A stretch of 64,000 bases of DNA from CAZHOV01 sp964534315 (GCA_964534315.1 CAZHOV010000003.1:16296-80295), one strand, 5' to 3'; positions 7,236-17,242 are shown, counted from the stretch's first letter. Translations and numbers: made by a program. The notes: generated by a model from the letters alone, not told the origin.

Positions 7236-9068
7236 ATGGCTATAACCCGACTCTTCGACTTCCTTTTCTATCAACAAGAAAACGCACCCCTTGAACGCGC
7301 CATGGGCGCCAGAAATGATAAAGGACAATGGAGCTTTTACAGTACTGCAGAACTTATTGATGCAGCTGAAAAATTAGCTTCCGGCTTATTGAAAATAGGC
7401 ATTAAGGCTGGCGATAAGGTAGCGATGGTCAGCTACAAAAATCGCCCGGAATGGACCATCGTTGATCTGGCCACTCAAATGATCGGAGTGATCAACGTGC
7501 CGCTATACCCAACCATTAGTTCGAGAGAATACCAATATATCCTGGATCAGGCAGAAGTGCGCCTGGCGTTCTGCGGAGGCGATGATCTGTATGAAAAGTT
7601 ATCGGTTGCCAAGAAAAAGGTTTCTTCTCTCGAAAATATTTACACCTTTGATCAGGAGGAAGGAAATCCCTTTTGGAAAGAGGTGTTTGATAATTCGAAA
7701 ATTGAAGAAGTCAGGCAATTCAGACAAACGGTCAAGGAAGATGACCTGGCGACCATTATCTACACCTCAGGCACTACAGGTAATCCCAAAGGCGTCATGT
7801 TAACCCATAAAAATATTGTAGTAACGGTGATTAACACCTGTATCGTCATTCCTGATAATCCACCAGGCAGCCCTATTCTGAGTTTTTTGCCCTTGTGTCA
7901 TATATTCGAGCGGGCCGTTTCTTTTGCTATGCTTTACAAGAGTTTCTCTGTTCATTTCACCGGCACCGATAATTTGGGTGGCCCCGACGGAGATCTGGCG
8001 GATGTCAAGCCCATCATGTTTACAACAGTGCCGAGATTGCTGGAAAAGGTTTATGAAAAAATATATAATAAAGGGCTCGACCTTTCGGGTGTAAAAAAGC
8101 GTCTTTTCTTTTGGGCACTCAAGCTTACGGAAGATTACGATATTGGGCAAAAACGCTCTTTTGTGGAAAATATCAAATGGAGCATTGCCGATAAATTGAT
8201 CTTCAGTAAATGGCGGGCGGCGCTGGGAGGACAGGTTGGATTGGTCATCACAGGGGCAGCGCCTTGCCCTCATCGCATCCTCCAGGTATTCAATGCTGCA
8301 GGCATCAGAGTCCGTGAAGGATATGGCCTGACGGAAACTTCTCCGACTATTGCAATCAATCGACTGGAAGAAGAAGGGACAGGACTAGGTACGGTAGGGC
8401 CTGTTTTAGAAGGAGTAGAAGTGATCATTGATGAATCAGAAAGTGAAGAGTTTCTGCCGGGCGAAGGAGAAATTCTGGCCAAAGGAGATAATGTATTTCA
8501 AGGCTATTACAAAAATCCGGAAGCGACTGAAGCCTGCTTCAAAACGGTCAACGGTGAGCGTTGGTTTTGCACCGGAGATGTAGGAAAATTGGTCGACGGA
8601 GGAGCCGGAAAGCCTTTTCTCAAAATTACAGATCGGAAGAAAGAGTTGTTCAAAACATCAGGAGGTAAATATGTTGCGCCTGCTCCTATTGAAAACCGGT
8701 TGAAGGAAGATTTCTTTGTGGAGCAAATTATGCTGATCGGAGATAAACGTAAATTTGTTGCTGCCCTGATCATTCCGGCAGAGGAAACGCTTAAAAACTG
8801 GTTTGAAGAAAAGGATTATGAATGGAAAGGCCTGGATCAGGCAATCGAGCAAGAAGCCGTCCAAAATCTTTTTCAATCTATCATTGATCAATACAACCTG
8901 GAATTTAGCAAGGTCGAACAGATCAAGAAGTTTAAATTACTTTCCTCGCCCTGGCTACCTATTCACGAAAGTGGTGCTGAAGCAGAATTGACGCCTACAT
9001 TGAAGTTGAAGCGCAGGGTCATTCATAAGAAAAATGAAGCCGTTATTGATTTAATATACAAAGAATAA
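7236..9068 (+). CDS. Long-chain acyl-CoA synthetase (AMP-dependent ligase)
   Basis: 610 residues from ATG 7236 (the open frame extends to a TTG at 7185, but the sequence from MAITRLFDFLFYQQ fits the family start). It activates fatty acids to acyl-CoA via an acyl-adenylate in the cytoplasm. Visible motifs are the P-loop IIYTSGTTGNPKGVMLTHKN, the FLPLCHIFERAVSF segment, the adenylate-binding GYGLTETSP, the hinge-region WFCTGDVG, and the KELFKTSGGKYVAP A10 region with its catalytic Lys. The length and the motif set match the FadD15-like bacterial long-chain enzymes. It is a single gene ended by a strong hairpin. The substrate chain length is inferred from the family. Confidence 0.93.
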   Translation: MAITRLFDFLFYQQENAPLERAMGARNDKGQWSFYSTAELIDAAEKLASGLLKIGIKAGDKVAMVSYKNRPEWTIVDLATQMIGVINVPLYPTISSREYQYILDQAEVRLAFCGGDDLYEKLSVAKKKVSSLENIYTFDQEEGNPFWKEVFDNSKIEEVRQFRQTVKEDDLATIIYTSGTTGNPKGVMLTHKNIVVTVINTCIVIPDNPPGSPILSFLPLCHIFERAVSFAMLYKSFSVHFTGTDNLGGPDGDLADVKPIMFTTVPRLLEKVYEKIYNKGLDLSGVKKRLFFWALKLTEDYDIGQKRSFVENIKWSIADKLIFSKWRAALGGQVGLVITGAAPCPHRILQVFNAAGIRVREGYGLTETSPTIAINRLEEEGTGLGTVGPVLEGVEVIIDESESEEFLPGEGEILAKGDNVFQGYYKNPEATEACFKTVNGERWFCTGDVGKLVDGGAGKPFLKITDRKKELFKTSGGKYVAPAPIENRLKEDFFVEQIMLIGDKRKFVAALIIPAEETLKNWFEEKDYEWKGLDQAIEQEAVQNLFQSIIDQYNLEFSKVEQIKKFKLLSSPWLPIHESGAEAELTPTLKLKRRVIHKKNEAVIDLIYKE

Positions 9069-9074
9069 TATGAA

Positions 9075-9109
9075 GGTGGTTCATAACACCTTTGGTGTTA
9101 CGAGCCACC
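9075..9109 (+). terminator. Hairpin terminator after the acyl-CoA synthetase
   Basis: Arms GGTGGTTCATAACACC (9075-9090) and GGTGTTACGAGCCACC (9094-9109), loop TTT, with 14 Watson-Crick pairs, one G-T pair and one mismatch, followed by AAATTTTCTTCTTT. It begins 6 nt past the stop codon. Confidence 0.65.
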
Positions 9110-9120
9110 AAATTTTCTTC

Positions 9121-9164
9121 TTTGAGCGGCCTATTTTTTCTNNNNNNNNNNTAGGCCGCTCAAA
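9121..9164. repeat. 13-bp inverted repeat flanking an assembly gap
   Basis: TTTGAGCGGCCTA (9121-9133) and TAGGCCGCTCAAA (9152-9164) are perfect inverted copies around ten N (9142-9151). The gap therefore sits in the loop of a predicted hairpin and its real size is unknown. The rest of the 259-bp convergent intergenic region holds a T7-G-A7 palindrome (9226-9244) and no gene. Confidence 0.7.
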
Positions 9165-9251
9165 ATATGGTAAAGGACAACCTTTCTAATTGAGCATTTT
9201 GCCTTTATTATGTAGTTTAAGGTTATCTTTTTTTGAAAAAAAGAATATCTC

Positions 9252-9267
9252 CTAAACTATAAAAAAT
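9252..9267 (+). repeat. 16-bp word shared with the right end of the window
   Basis: CTAAACTATAAAAAAT occurs here and, in reverse complement, at 63985-64000. The flanks are also loosely similar (TCCTCTTGGGGA versus TCCTTAGAGGGA), which suggests the edge of a dispersed non-coding element. Confidence 0.4.
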
Positions 9268-9327
9268 CCTCTTGGGGATGGCTCATTGACTAAGGAGACA
9301 GCCCCGTATGACTCCTGTTTAAAAAAC

Positions 9328-9888
9328 TCAAAAGGTGTCGTTTTTTGAAAGCACTTCCTTGCGTTCCAATTGTTGAAGTTCTTTTTCCAATTCGAATAAA
9401 TAAAGAAAGGCCTCCTCTATTTTTTCCTGGTGGTTGATCATGACGTCTGTTACTAAAAATCCTCCATCGTCCATGATCTCTCTGGCACTCGGGGTATTTG
9501 GCAGGTGTTTGTTGGTTTGGATAAATGTCTTTAACTCATTTAAAGGCATCAAATCATAATCTTTTTCAAAAACGTAATCGCACCAGCCTCCGCCTTTACA
9601 TAATTTAAGCCGGTCGGAGAGGATACCGTATTTAACGGCTAAGTTATAAAGCGGAGATTCGGGGAAGGAAGCGGTGCCTATGGCTACTTTTCCTTCTCTA
9701 TAAATGGGGGTATGTACTCCACACCTTCCTTTCCACTGGATGCAATCCACATCACTGAGCACTTCATTTGCCATATTAAGGATTGATTCTCCGCAAGAAC
9801 CGATTAATTCGCTGCAAGAGTTTTCTTGTGCATAGGGAGTGAGATAAAAAGCAAAGGCTATTATGATTAAAAAAATTTTAGTTTTCAT
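9328..9888 (-). CDS. Secreted protein with one tail-fibre-like C-terminal module
   Basis: 186 residues with an export signal (MKTKIFLIIIAFAFYLTPYAQ). Residues ~70-180 carry the Bacteroidetes module also seen in the next gene: a short GxVAIGT strand, a CDYVFEKDY segment, the block LNELKTFIQTNKHLPNTPSA, and an amphipathic helix starting HQEKIEEAFLYLFELEKEL. The module resembles regions just before intramolecular-chaperone tails in fibre-like proteins and probably mediates helical oligomerisation; that is inference. Six cysteines suggest disulfides and an extracellular location. It is the last gene of a minus-strand set, 41 bp after its neighbour. Confidence 0.7.
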   Translation of the reverse strand: MKTKIFLIIIAFAFYLTPYAQENSCSELIGSCGESILNMANEVLSDVDCIQWKGRCGVHTPIYREGKVAIGTASFPESPLYNLAVKYGILSDRLKLCKGGGWCDYVFEKDYDLMPLNELKTFIQTNKHLPNTPSAREIMDDGGFLVTDVMINHQEKIEEAFLYLFELEKELQQLERKEVLSKNDTF

Positions 9889-9929
9889 CGTTTATTAGAT
9901 TTTAAAATAAAAAAATAGGGATGGTGTAT

Positions 9930-11495
9930 TTAATTTTCTTCTGCTGGGTTAGACAATTGTACTATCCTTGCTCGTTTTTTGTCGATACGCTCTTTTAGGT
10001 CCAAAAGGTAAAGAAAGATTTCTTCAAGTTTTTCCTGATGATCCAACATGATTTCTTTGACTTTTAGTCCCTTTTCTGCTTTGAGTTCTTCGAAACTGGG
10101 AGAGCCCGGAAGATGCCCTTCCTTTTTTACAAATGCATCAACTTCTGATATCGGTATCAGGGGGTAATCGGGTTCGAAGACGTAATCGCACCAATTCAGG
10201 TTTGCACAGAGTTGGACTTTAATTCCTTCAGCGATGATTCCTCCATTTACCGCCAGCCCAAAACTATAAGGAATTTCACAGGTACCGATACCTACCTTGC
10301 CATATCGCGTAATATTGGAATAAGGATTACAAGTTTCCTGAATGGTTTCTCCATCCCACTTTTGGCAGCCGGTACCCGGTAGGTTTAGGATGAATTGAGT
10401 TAATTCCTGGCTACATTCTTCGGTGAACTCGCAGTTTGCTGTTGGTCTTCCTATTAATACAGGCTTCGGAAGTGGGGGAATCTCCGGAATTTCAAATCGT
10501 CGGCTGGCGAAAGCATAGTCTTCCTTCCATTGATCTTTATACAACAAAAAGGCATCGAGCGATTTTTTGGTAACAGAATCCTTCAATACATAACTTGAAT
10601 CGTACCGAATAAGAACAGAATCCAAACGGCAATTCAGCTGGATTAGATACAGAAAGAGCTCTTCGATCTTTTCCTGCTGCGCAAAGAGCAGATCTCTCAC
10701 TTCATATCCTCCGCTGTTTGCAATCTCCTTTTCAGAAGGCATATTGGGCAGATGTTTATTTTGTTGTACAAAAGCTTTTACTTCTCCGAGTGGACGCAGA
10801 TCATAATCGGGCTCAAAAACGTAGTCGCACCACTGACACCAATCTCCATATTCACACATGGTAATCTTCAATTCTTCCGTAATGATATATCCATCCACAG
10901 CAAGTTTATATTGATTAAAAGGATAAGAAGGGTTATCCGAGCCGATCCCAACAGGACCACTCCGGTATATTTTACTTCCCGGTCCGCATTTTCCCAGCCA
11001 ATGTTCGCAACCCTGATAATTGATGGTGCGGGTAATATAATCTGTTAATATACTTTCACATTCTTCGAGTGTTGCTTCGCAGCTAACGGAACCAGGCATT
11101 TCACACCCCTGGCATAGTTGCCCGTATTCATAGACACAGGTTTCTCCTGTAGGCAGAATAACGCCAAAAGAAGGGGGGACGCCCATATTGCAAGGTAGAT
11201 CCAAAAATATGAAATTAGTTTGTCCTTCAACAATTGTTTCTCCCCCTTGGGTGACCGTCTCAATGCTTAAACCCTCATTGTCCTCGAACTGAAACGAAAA
11301 AATCTCATTTGTTTGCCACGGCCAATCCCAGGGCCATGGTCCCAATTCTTCGTGTATATCTAATGTGGTTACATTGGGATAACTTTCAGAATGATACAAG
11401 CACGAAGCCGTCTCCGGACACTGTGCGGAAGTCAGATTCAGCACTAGTGTTCCTATCAGGATTCCGATGAATCTGATTTGATTTTTAGCAATCAT
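9930..11495 (-). CDS. Secreted cysteine-rich protein with two tail-fibre-like modules
   Basis: 521 residues with an export signal (MIAKNQIRFIGILIGTLVLNLTSAQ). It contains two copies of the module found singly in the downstream gene. In each copy a KxxxCxxxxWCDYVFEPDY segment is followed by a V(K/D)AFVxxxxHLP block and a QEKxEExFLYLxxL helix (about residues 240-310 and 430-510). Cysteine spacing around CQKW/CEHW is also repeated. This suggests internal duplication followed by divergence. It lacks a clear T9SS tail. It lies 32 bp downstream of the giant M23/PKD gene and is probably cotranscribed and functionally linked with it on the cell surface. No enzymatic motif was seen. Confidence 0.7.
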   Translation of the reverse strand: MIAKNQIRFIGILIGTLVLNLTSAQCPETASCLYHSESYPNVTTLDIHEELGPWPWDWPWQTNEIFSFQFEDNEGLSIETVTQGGETIVEGQTNFIFLDLPCNMGVPPSFGVILPTGETCVYEYGQLCQGCEMPGSVSCEATLEECESILTDYITRTINYQGCEHWLGKCGPGSKIYRSGPVGIGSDNPSYPFNQYKLAVDGYIITEELKITMCEYGDWCQWCDYVFEPDYDLRPLGEVKAFVQQNKHLPNMPSEKEIANSGGYEVRDLLFAQQEKIEELFLYLIQLNCRLDSVLIRYDSSYVLKDSVTKKSLDAFLLYKDQWKEDYAFASRRFEIPEIPPLPKPVLIGRPTANCEFTEECSQELTQFILNLPGTGCQKWDGETIQETCNPYSNITRYGKVGIGTCEIPYSFGLAVNGGIIAEGIKVQLCANLNWCDYVFEPDYPLIPISEVDAFVKKEGHLPGSPSFEELKAEKGLKVKEIMLDHQEKLEEIFLYLLDLKERIDKKRARIVQLSNPAEEN

Positions 11496-11527
11496 AGCAT
11501 TTTTATTTAGAAGTGATTAATAATCGA

Positions 11528-14500
11528 TCAATTACCTTTTACGATTCGTTTGGTAATGGTTGAAGATGGCCCGGTCTGCAGTGTCAATAAGTATATTCCT
11601 GCAGGTAAGTGGTTGGTTTCGTAAAGTAAGTTGTGGGTTCCCCTGGGCTTGTTGGCACCTAGAATAGTCTCTATTTTTTCGCCCAAAACATTATGTAAAC
11701 TAATTGTTATTTCACTTTCTTCTGAAAGCTCAAATTCTATGAAGAGTTTATCCTCGAACGGATTGGGATAAACATTCAGGGCTATTTCATTATCTTGTTT
11801 AATTAAAGAATCCTGCATTTCATCGAGCACTTCAGGGGGATAATTTTTTACATGCCTTTCTATATTATTCCCCACCAGATTTTCACAATCAAAACATGGA
11901 TTTATCAATGCATGAACCAATGCGCCGGTGTTCACCGTGGTATTATGCCATGCAAACCAAACTCGCCCCTCACTATCTCCCTGAAAAGTATTAAAACACC
12001 GGCCACCTTCCAGGCCCAGAAAAGAATTGTAAAACATCGTTACTGAGCCATTCTGATCTAATTGTTGGGCTCCTTTGGTGTAGGCTTGATTGCCATATAC
12101 CATTCCCGAAAAAACGTCATATTCATTAATCTCAATTCCGTATCTTGTATAAAAAGGCAATGCACCTTCAAAAGCTAATGCGTTATTAGCAGGATCTAAT
12201 GTCCCTTTTATTTTGAATAGTTGGTGAGCAAACATGCCTGAATTTCCAGTATTGATATAGCTTAGATTAGTAGTAATACAGACGCTTCCGAAATATGCTC
12301 CTTTCCTTGAGTTACTAAGCTGGAGAACCAATTCGCCCTGCTCTTTCACCTCTGCATTCTCGCAAGTCAGAATAGGAATTGTATTGTTATAGGCTTGACA
12401 AACGGCCAGGACCTGATATTCTACTACGATACTCTCCGGAAGATTTCCTCCATTATCCCCAACAAATTGAGTCGACAACTCTACATTGAAGCAGATTTCT
12501 TCATCTACGCAGAGGATGGTGTTTTCATCAGGTAGATTAGCCGTGATATGTACTTTTGGTTCGCCCTCAATTACTAACCCCTCACTACTGATAAACTCTT
12601 TTTCGCATCCAAACACATCCGCAACGACCAGCTTTATGTATTCATCTTCTGCAGTCGGAACAAACGAACCAATGGAAGGTAATCCGCCGGTATTATAATC
12701 TTCAATATCAACTTGGATAGTTGGAGGCTCCCAGGTGTAACTGAGCGGTCCATATGCACCTGACAAGTTGTTTTCTGAATGTAATAGCACCTTATTGNNN
12801 NNNNNNNTGGCCTCCGGGTCGGAATTTTCGGATTTCCAAAGCGGCACACCTTCGCCCTCTTCGACAAAGCTATATTCCTTTTCGTATCCCTGATACAAAA
12901 AGTAGTTGTTAATCTCAATTTCCACCTTATCTTCAGCATAGCATCCACCATAATCGCTATAGACTAACAGATCAAACGTATACAGTCCAGGGGTTTTGGT
13001 GATGGATTCAGATAATAAAGGATTTTCATCATTGGTTTCTCCAAAAACCGGATGGTCAGAAGACCAGGTAAAGGTAAGATCATTGTAGTTGCTACTACCT
13101 GCGGGTGAACCGCCCAGTGTAACTTCCTCCCGGTGGCAAACCGGATTATTGGTGCTGATCAAGCGGTCCATTCCTGCATTTGCCGTCACCTGATAGGAAA
13201 TCCCCTCTACCTGGACAGCGTCACTTACCGAGCAATTTCCATATTGATCCGAGATCGTTAGCGTGTACGTAACTATCGGGTTTTGAGTTGTCGGATCGAC
13301 ATATCCTGTTACCACGGGATTTAAAGCATTGGGATCGCTAAGCATGCTAACACCGATATCGGCATTATCCGATGACCAAACAACATCATAATGACCGGAG
13401 CCTCCGATACTTACCGGGTTTTCGGGACCGATAATTCTCAGACTATTTCCTTGGCAAGCTTTTACTATATTATCTGATAGGTCTAATTGTAGTTCTTGTA
13501 AGGTAATAGAAATCGTTTGGGTCACATTACAACCTTCGCTATCTGTTACCGTAATGGTCAGATTAATCTGGTCTCCATCTTCGTAGTTGCTTAGATCTAG
13601 CATAGGCATAGGATCAGTTGTTTGGCATCCGCCATTTGAGAAGACTGAGCAGTCGCCAGAATAAGCAAACGAATAAGGGGGAGTGCCTCCCTCAGCTATG
13701 GGAGTAAGGCTAAGCGGAACCGGTGTTGCATCGGGGCAACGGGTTAGGCTTTCCTCTAAATTAATGGTAAGTGGCTTTTCCATTGTGATCAGCTCACTGT
13801 ACTCATCTTTAAATCCGGCAAAATCAGTGACAATTAATTCACATTTGAACATAGCTAGTTGGCCGGGATCGAGCGCGCGAAGGATAGGGTGGTCGTTATT
13901 GATCTCTGCACATTTGCTTTCAGGTGTATTGAGAAAGAAATCTTCCAGCTTTTCTCCGGTCTCCGGATTATAGGCTGCCCATTTATAATTCATGTAATAT
14001 TGAGTTTCATCGCAAGGTAAACCCGAGTTATTAGCCTCTCTGCATCCTCCGGAAATAGTAGCCTCGATGTAAGAATTACATGACGGATTAAGCGTGAGGT
14101 TTCCTATTTCCGGCATTTTAGGAATAACTTCAATGATTAGAGGTTCGGTCGTGTAGGGGTCGTCTGGGAATTCACCTGCGCACCAAGCGGGATTACATTC
14201 TGTTGAAATAAAGGTCCCTGTTATAGACACACTTCCGCTTACGCAATTCAAGGCTAGAGTTATTGACCAATCCTCGCTTGATAAGTCGTCGGTACACGTT
14301 TCTATTGGCCAGGTTTCACCTGTGGCAAGCTCTGTAATCTCTAGAATTACTTTATATTGCTGGTCATCACTGGGGCACCCAAAAAAATCATCATGGGGAT
14401 GATCTCCTTGATATCCGATAAAAATGACATCGCCGGGTTCAACCACATAAGGCGTAGGATCTCCTTGATCTTTAACAACCAAGCTCATAACAGGTGCGGG

Positions 14501-17188
14501 TGGCGGGGGTGTCCCGATAGTAATTTGGATACAATCGGTATAAACGCCAATATCGTCCTGGACATCTACGCAGACCGTATAACCTCCATTCGGTAGTCCG
14601 TTTTCAATTTCCCAGTCGTAGTCTTCTGTTTGCCAGCCGGAATTAATGGGAGCACCTCCATTTTCAGGGATAACCCGGAAAAAGTAGGATGCCGTGCCTG
14701 TGAGGTAAAAGAAATCGGCAAAAGTAACAAAGTAGATGTATTCGTTAGCGTTGAATGTTCCAAATGCAGATAGTTCTACATTTGGGATCACCCCACTTAC
14801 CGTAATAATATGATCGCAGGAACTGGAATGACCGTAGATGTCGGTGATTTCGACGGTAAGCGTAATCTGATCGCCGTTGACCAGCGAATATTCATCTAGC
14901 AAAAAGCTGAAAGCTGGGGAATTGCTTCCTCCAGTCGGCGTGCCGTCTAGCGTTGACCAGTACCATTGGTAGGTAAAGGGGCCGGTGCCGATCCCTTCAG
15001 TCGTTATTTCGATCTCATGTCCAGCTCCGGCAACGGTGGGCCCATTAATATTACAAGCCGGGTACCCACTGGGAGGGGCTTCTCCGCAGCCTTGGATACA
15101 CACTTCCTGCGAATAGGTAACCGTCTCGCCGGTTCCGGGGTGAACAGAAGATAACGTTACCTCGAAACAATCCGAAAGCGTGTAGGTATGAGCGGGATCA
15201 TTTTCGTAGGCGATTCCTCCATCTCCAAACGACCACAAAAAGTCAGTAGCTCCCGGATCGGAGAGGTTAGTGAACGCTACGGTGCAGCCATCTATTTCGT
15301 AATCGAAATCGACGAGAAAGCAGTAATTATTGGGTGTATATTCTATTAACCCGTCACTATCATTCGTAAGATTACCGCCTTCTATGGCGCAGGCCGGCAG
15401 GGAGAAACAATGCCGCTGGACGGCGCCTGACTGGATAGGCAACACATTGCTGGGATCTACCCAATTGCCGTTTTGGCCCCGGTAGGGGTTGGTGAAGCTC
15501 CCTTGTTGGCCAGTGATCATTTCTGTACAATCTATAATATTCTGCACTTGTAGCAATTGGTTGCCGGCCAGATCCGTACCGGTGAATTCAACAGCATAAT
15601 CATAGACCTCTTCAACTCCCTCAAAGCCGCCATCAAACTGAAAAATAAAAAGTGTTTGGTCTTGTGAAACTATTGGGTCACCAACTACAGACAAATTCAG
15701 CGGAGAAGAAGTGCCTGTTATCGGATCTACTTCGAACAGTTCTACACCGACAGTAGTAGGATCCAGGGGCTCACTGCTAAGCAAGGTAATAGAAAGGGCA
15801 CCATCGACAGTGGAGGATAATTGCTCCTGAGAAAAAACGACCCGGTCGGTGGCATCATCGAAGTTCCATTCCTGTTTTAGATGAACCTCTCCACCAAAGG
15901 CGAAATGAGCGTGCTGGATGTAGGGGTAGAAGTTGTCGATAAGGATGGGGATTTCAGCTGTTGCAATTTGATAAGCTTCATCTCTGGCAGAAAAGGTTAT
16001 TTCATGATTCCCGTCGGAATAAAGCGTTTGACTATTATCAAAAGCAACTTGTGTAGGCGTTTGTTGGAACACTTCTGGCGAATTATTGGTTGCCTTAGTA
16101 AACCAAATACCGTTGCTTTGAATTTGCTGGGAATTATAGGTAATAGGAATATGACAGCTTAAGTAAGAATCATTTTCATTATTGTTGGGTTGGTTTTCTA
16201 AATGCCTTAATTCGATAAAGTCATTGTTCCCAAAATATCTGTCACTATTAGTACCCCCTGGGTCACCATAAATCGGGGGGGTATTAAAAGTAACATGAAA
16301 AACTGAATTATAATCATGCAATTCATCATTAATGCCTTGACCTGGGAGTAAGCTTTGGATTTTATCAAATCTTACCAAATATTTTAATTCCTGATCAATT
16401 TCATAATATATATCTCTGACTGTTAATCCATCACCAGATGCATTAATGTCATTTATTCCGCGATCTCTCGCCTGAACTATGGGGCCCACGCTACCGAAAA
16501 TTAAAAGTCGATCTGTATCAGAATGAAACGTTGGTTGTGTTTGAGCTCCGGGAGCATCTTGGATATGGATTTTTACTGTATTTTCATCAAAATTCGTTAT
16601 TGATCCATTTGATGAAATAATTTGATACCCAGAATATACCCCGGTTGGTTCGTCTATAGGTTGAAGAATAACATCATTAATTTGGGGGGGATAATTATCT
16701 TGAGGGAGGTTAAGCGTCCAATTTTCAGAATTATTAAATGGGTTCAATCGATACCAATCATTATCATATTGCCAAAATTCCAGATGTAAATGACCACCAT
16801 TTCCACTTGAATTATTTTGAATAGTTCCTAGTTGTGTTTCTGTATCTACGAGTAAATTTTCGTCAAATCCAAATGGATTTACATGGCCAAATCTTGTCAA
16901 TCTGGTGTTTTGATTAAAATCATGTTCCATCATTAAAAAATCCCCTTCGTCGTCAATTACATAACCAGAATTGACTGGATAAAACGGGCAATTACTTGAA
17001 TTATGATCAATATCAATTGCCCCATGAAAATGATCAGCATTGGTTGGATGAATTTCTCCAAAAGTTCCACTTATTCTATTCCAGTATGAAGGGTCATCAT
17101 TTTGTTGAATTGGCCAATTTTGGGCTCCGATTATAGTAGTAATCAAAAAATAGAATAAAATTGGAAAGGTTAGTTTAATTAGTTTCAT
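11528..17188 (-). CDS. Giant secreted protein: N-terminal M23 metallopeptidase domain, PKD/Ig-like repeats, T9SS tail
   Basis: 1886 residues. After the export signal (MKLIKLTFPILFYFLITTIIGAQ) comes a LytM/M23-type domain with its full zinc set: His55 and Asp59 in HGAID, and His133-x-His135 in GHLHLEF. Such domains usually cut peptidoglycan cross-links or elastin-like peptides. The central ~1400 residues are beta-sandwich repeats, including a clear PKD unit (FLWSFGDGG, then DPAHTYTLSDCFEVTLSS). The last ~80 residues are a type A T9SS sorting tail (LNVYPNPFEDKLFIEF ... LPAGIYLLTLQTG). The protein should be exported through T9SS and held on the surface or released. A 10-N gap (12798-12807) falls inside the gene; the frame is intact only if the gap size is right. 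It heads a three-gene minus-strand set. Confidence 0.85.
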   Translation of the reverse strand: MKLIKLTFPILFYFLITTIIGAQNWPIQQNDDPSYWNRISGTFGEIHPTNADHFHGAIDIDHNSSNCPFYPVNSGYVIDDEGDFLMMEHDFNQNTRLTRFGHVNPFGFDENLLVDTETQLGTIQNNSSGNGGHLHLEFWQYDNDWYRLNPFNNSENWTLNLPQDNYPPQINDVILQPIDEPTGVYSGYQIISSNGSITNFDENTVKIHIQDAPGAQTQPTFHSDTDRLLIFGSVGPIVQARDRGINDINASGDGLTVRDIYYEIDQELKYLVRFDKIQSLLPGQGINDELHDYNSVFHVTFNTPPIYGDPGGTNSDRYFGNNDFIELRHLENQPNNNENDSYLSCHIPITYNSQQIQSNGIWFTKATNNSPEVFQQTPTQVAFDNSQTLYSDGNHEITFSARDEAYQIATAEIPILIDNFYPYIQHAHFAFGGEVHLKQEWNFDDATDRVVFSQEQLSSTVDGALSITLLSSEPLDPTTVGVELFEVDPITGTSSPLNLSVVGDPIVSQDQTLFIFQFDGGFEGVEEVYDYAVEFTGTDLAGNQLLQVQNIIDCTEMITGQQGSFTNPYRGQNGNWVDPSNVLPIQSGAVQRHCFSLPACAIEGGNLTNDSDGLIEYTPNNYCFLVDFDYEIDGCTVAFTNLSDPGATDFLWSFGDGGIAYENDPAHTYTLSDCFEVTLSSVHPGTGETVTYSQEVCIQGCGEAPPSGYPACNINGPTVAGAGHEIEITTEGIGTGPFTYQWYWSTLDGTPTGGSNSPAFSFLLDEYSLVNGDQITLTVEITDIYGHSSSCDHIITVSGVIPNVELSAFGTFNANEYIYFVTFADFFYLTGTASYFFRVIPENGGAPINSGWQTEDYDWEIENGLPNGGYTVCVDVQDDIGVYTDCIQITIGTPPPPAPVMSLVVKDQGDPTPYVVEPGDVIFIGYQGDHPHDDFFGCPSDDQQYKVILEITELATGETWPIETCTDDLSSEDWSITLALNCVSGSVSITGTFISTECNPAWCAGEFPDDPYTTEPLIIEVIPKMPEIGNLTLNPSCNSYIEATISGGCREANNSGLPCDETQYYMNYKWAAYNPETGEKLEDFFLNTPESKCAEINNDHPILRALDPGQLAMFKCELIVTDFAGFKDEYSELITMEKPLTINLEESLTRCPDATPVPLSLTPIAEGGTPPYSFAYSGDCSVFSNGGCQTTDPMPMLDLSNYEDGDQINLTITVTDSEGCNVTQTISITLQELQLDLSDNIVKACQGNSLRIIGPENPVSIGGSGHYDVVWSSDNADIGVSMLSDPNALNPVVTGYVDPTTQNPIVTYTLTISDQYGNCSVSDAVQVEGISYQVTANAGMDRLISTNNPVCHREEVTLGGSPAGSSNYNDLTFTWSSDHPVFGETNDENPLLSESITKTPGLYTFDLLVYSDYGGCYAEDKVEIEINNYFLYQGYEKEYSFVEEGEGVPLWKSENSDPEAXXXXNKVLLHSENNLSGAYGPLSYTWEPPTIQVDIEDYNTGGLPSIGSFVPTAEDEYIKLVVADVFGCEKEFISSEGLVIEGEPKVHITANLPDENTILCVDEEICFNVELSTQFVGDNGGNLPESIVVEYQVLAVCQAYNNTIPILTCENAEVKEQGELVLQLSNSRKGAYFGSVCITTNLSYINTGNSGMFAHQLFKIKGTLDPANNALAFEGALPFYTRYGIEINEYDVFSGMVYGNQAYTKGAQQLDQNGSVTMFYNSFLGLEGGRCFNTFQGDSEGRVWFAWHNTTVNTGALVHALINPCFDCENLVGNNIERHVKNYPPEVLDEMQDSLIKQDNEIALNVYPNPFEDKLFIEFELSEESEITISLHNVLGEKIETILGANKPRGTHNLLYETNHLPAGIYLLTLQTGPSSTITKRIVKGN
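12798..12807. other. Assembly gap (10 N) inside the M23/PKD giant gene
   Basis: Ten N. The coding frame continues on both sides with this spacing, so the true gap is probably a multiple of three plus one, or the placeholder happens to keep frame. Confidence 0.95.
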
Positions 17189-17242
17189 TGCGAATTTTCT
17201 TATTATAAATTAGTTTTCAATATCATTAAGATAATAAAAGCT

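Noticed and set aside
7800..8273. 157-codon minus-strand ORF
   Set aside because: Antisense shadow of the acyl-CoA synthetase.
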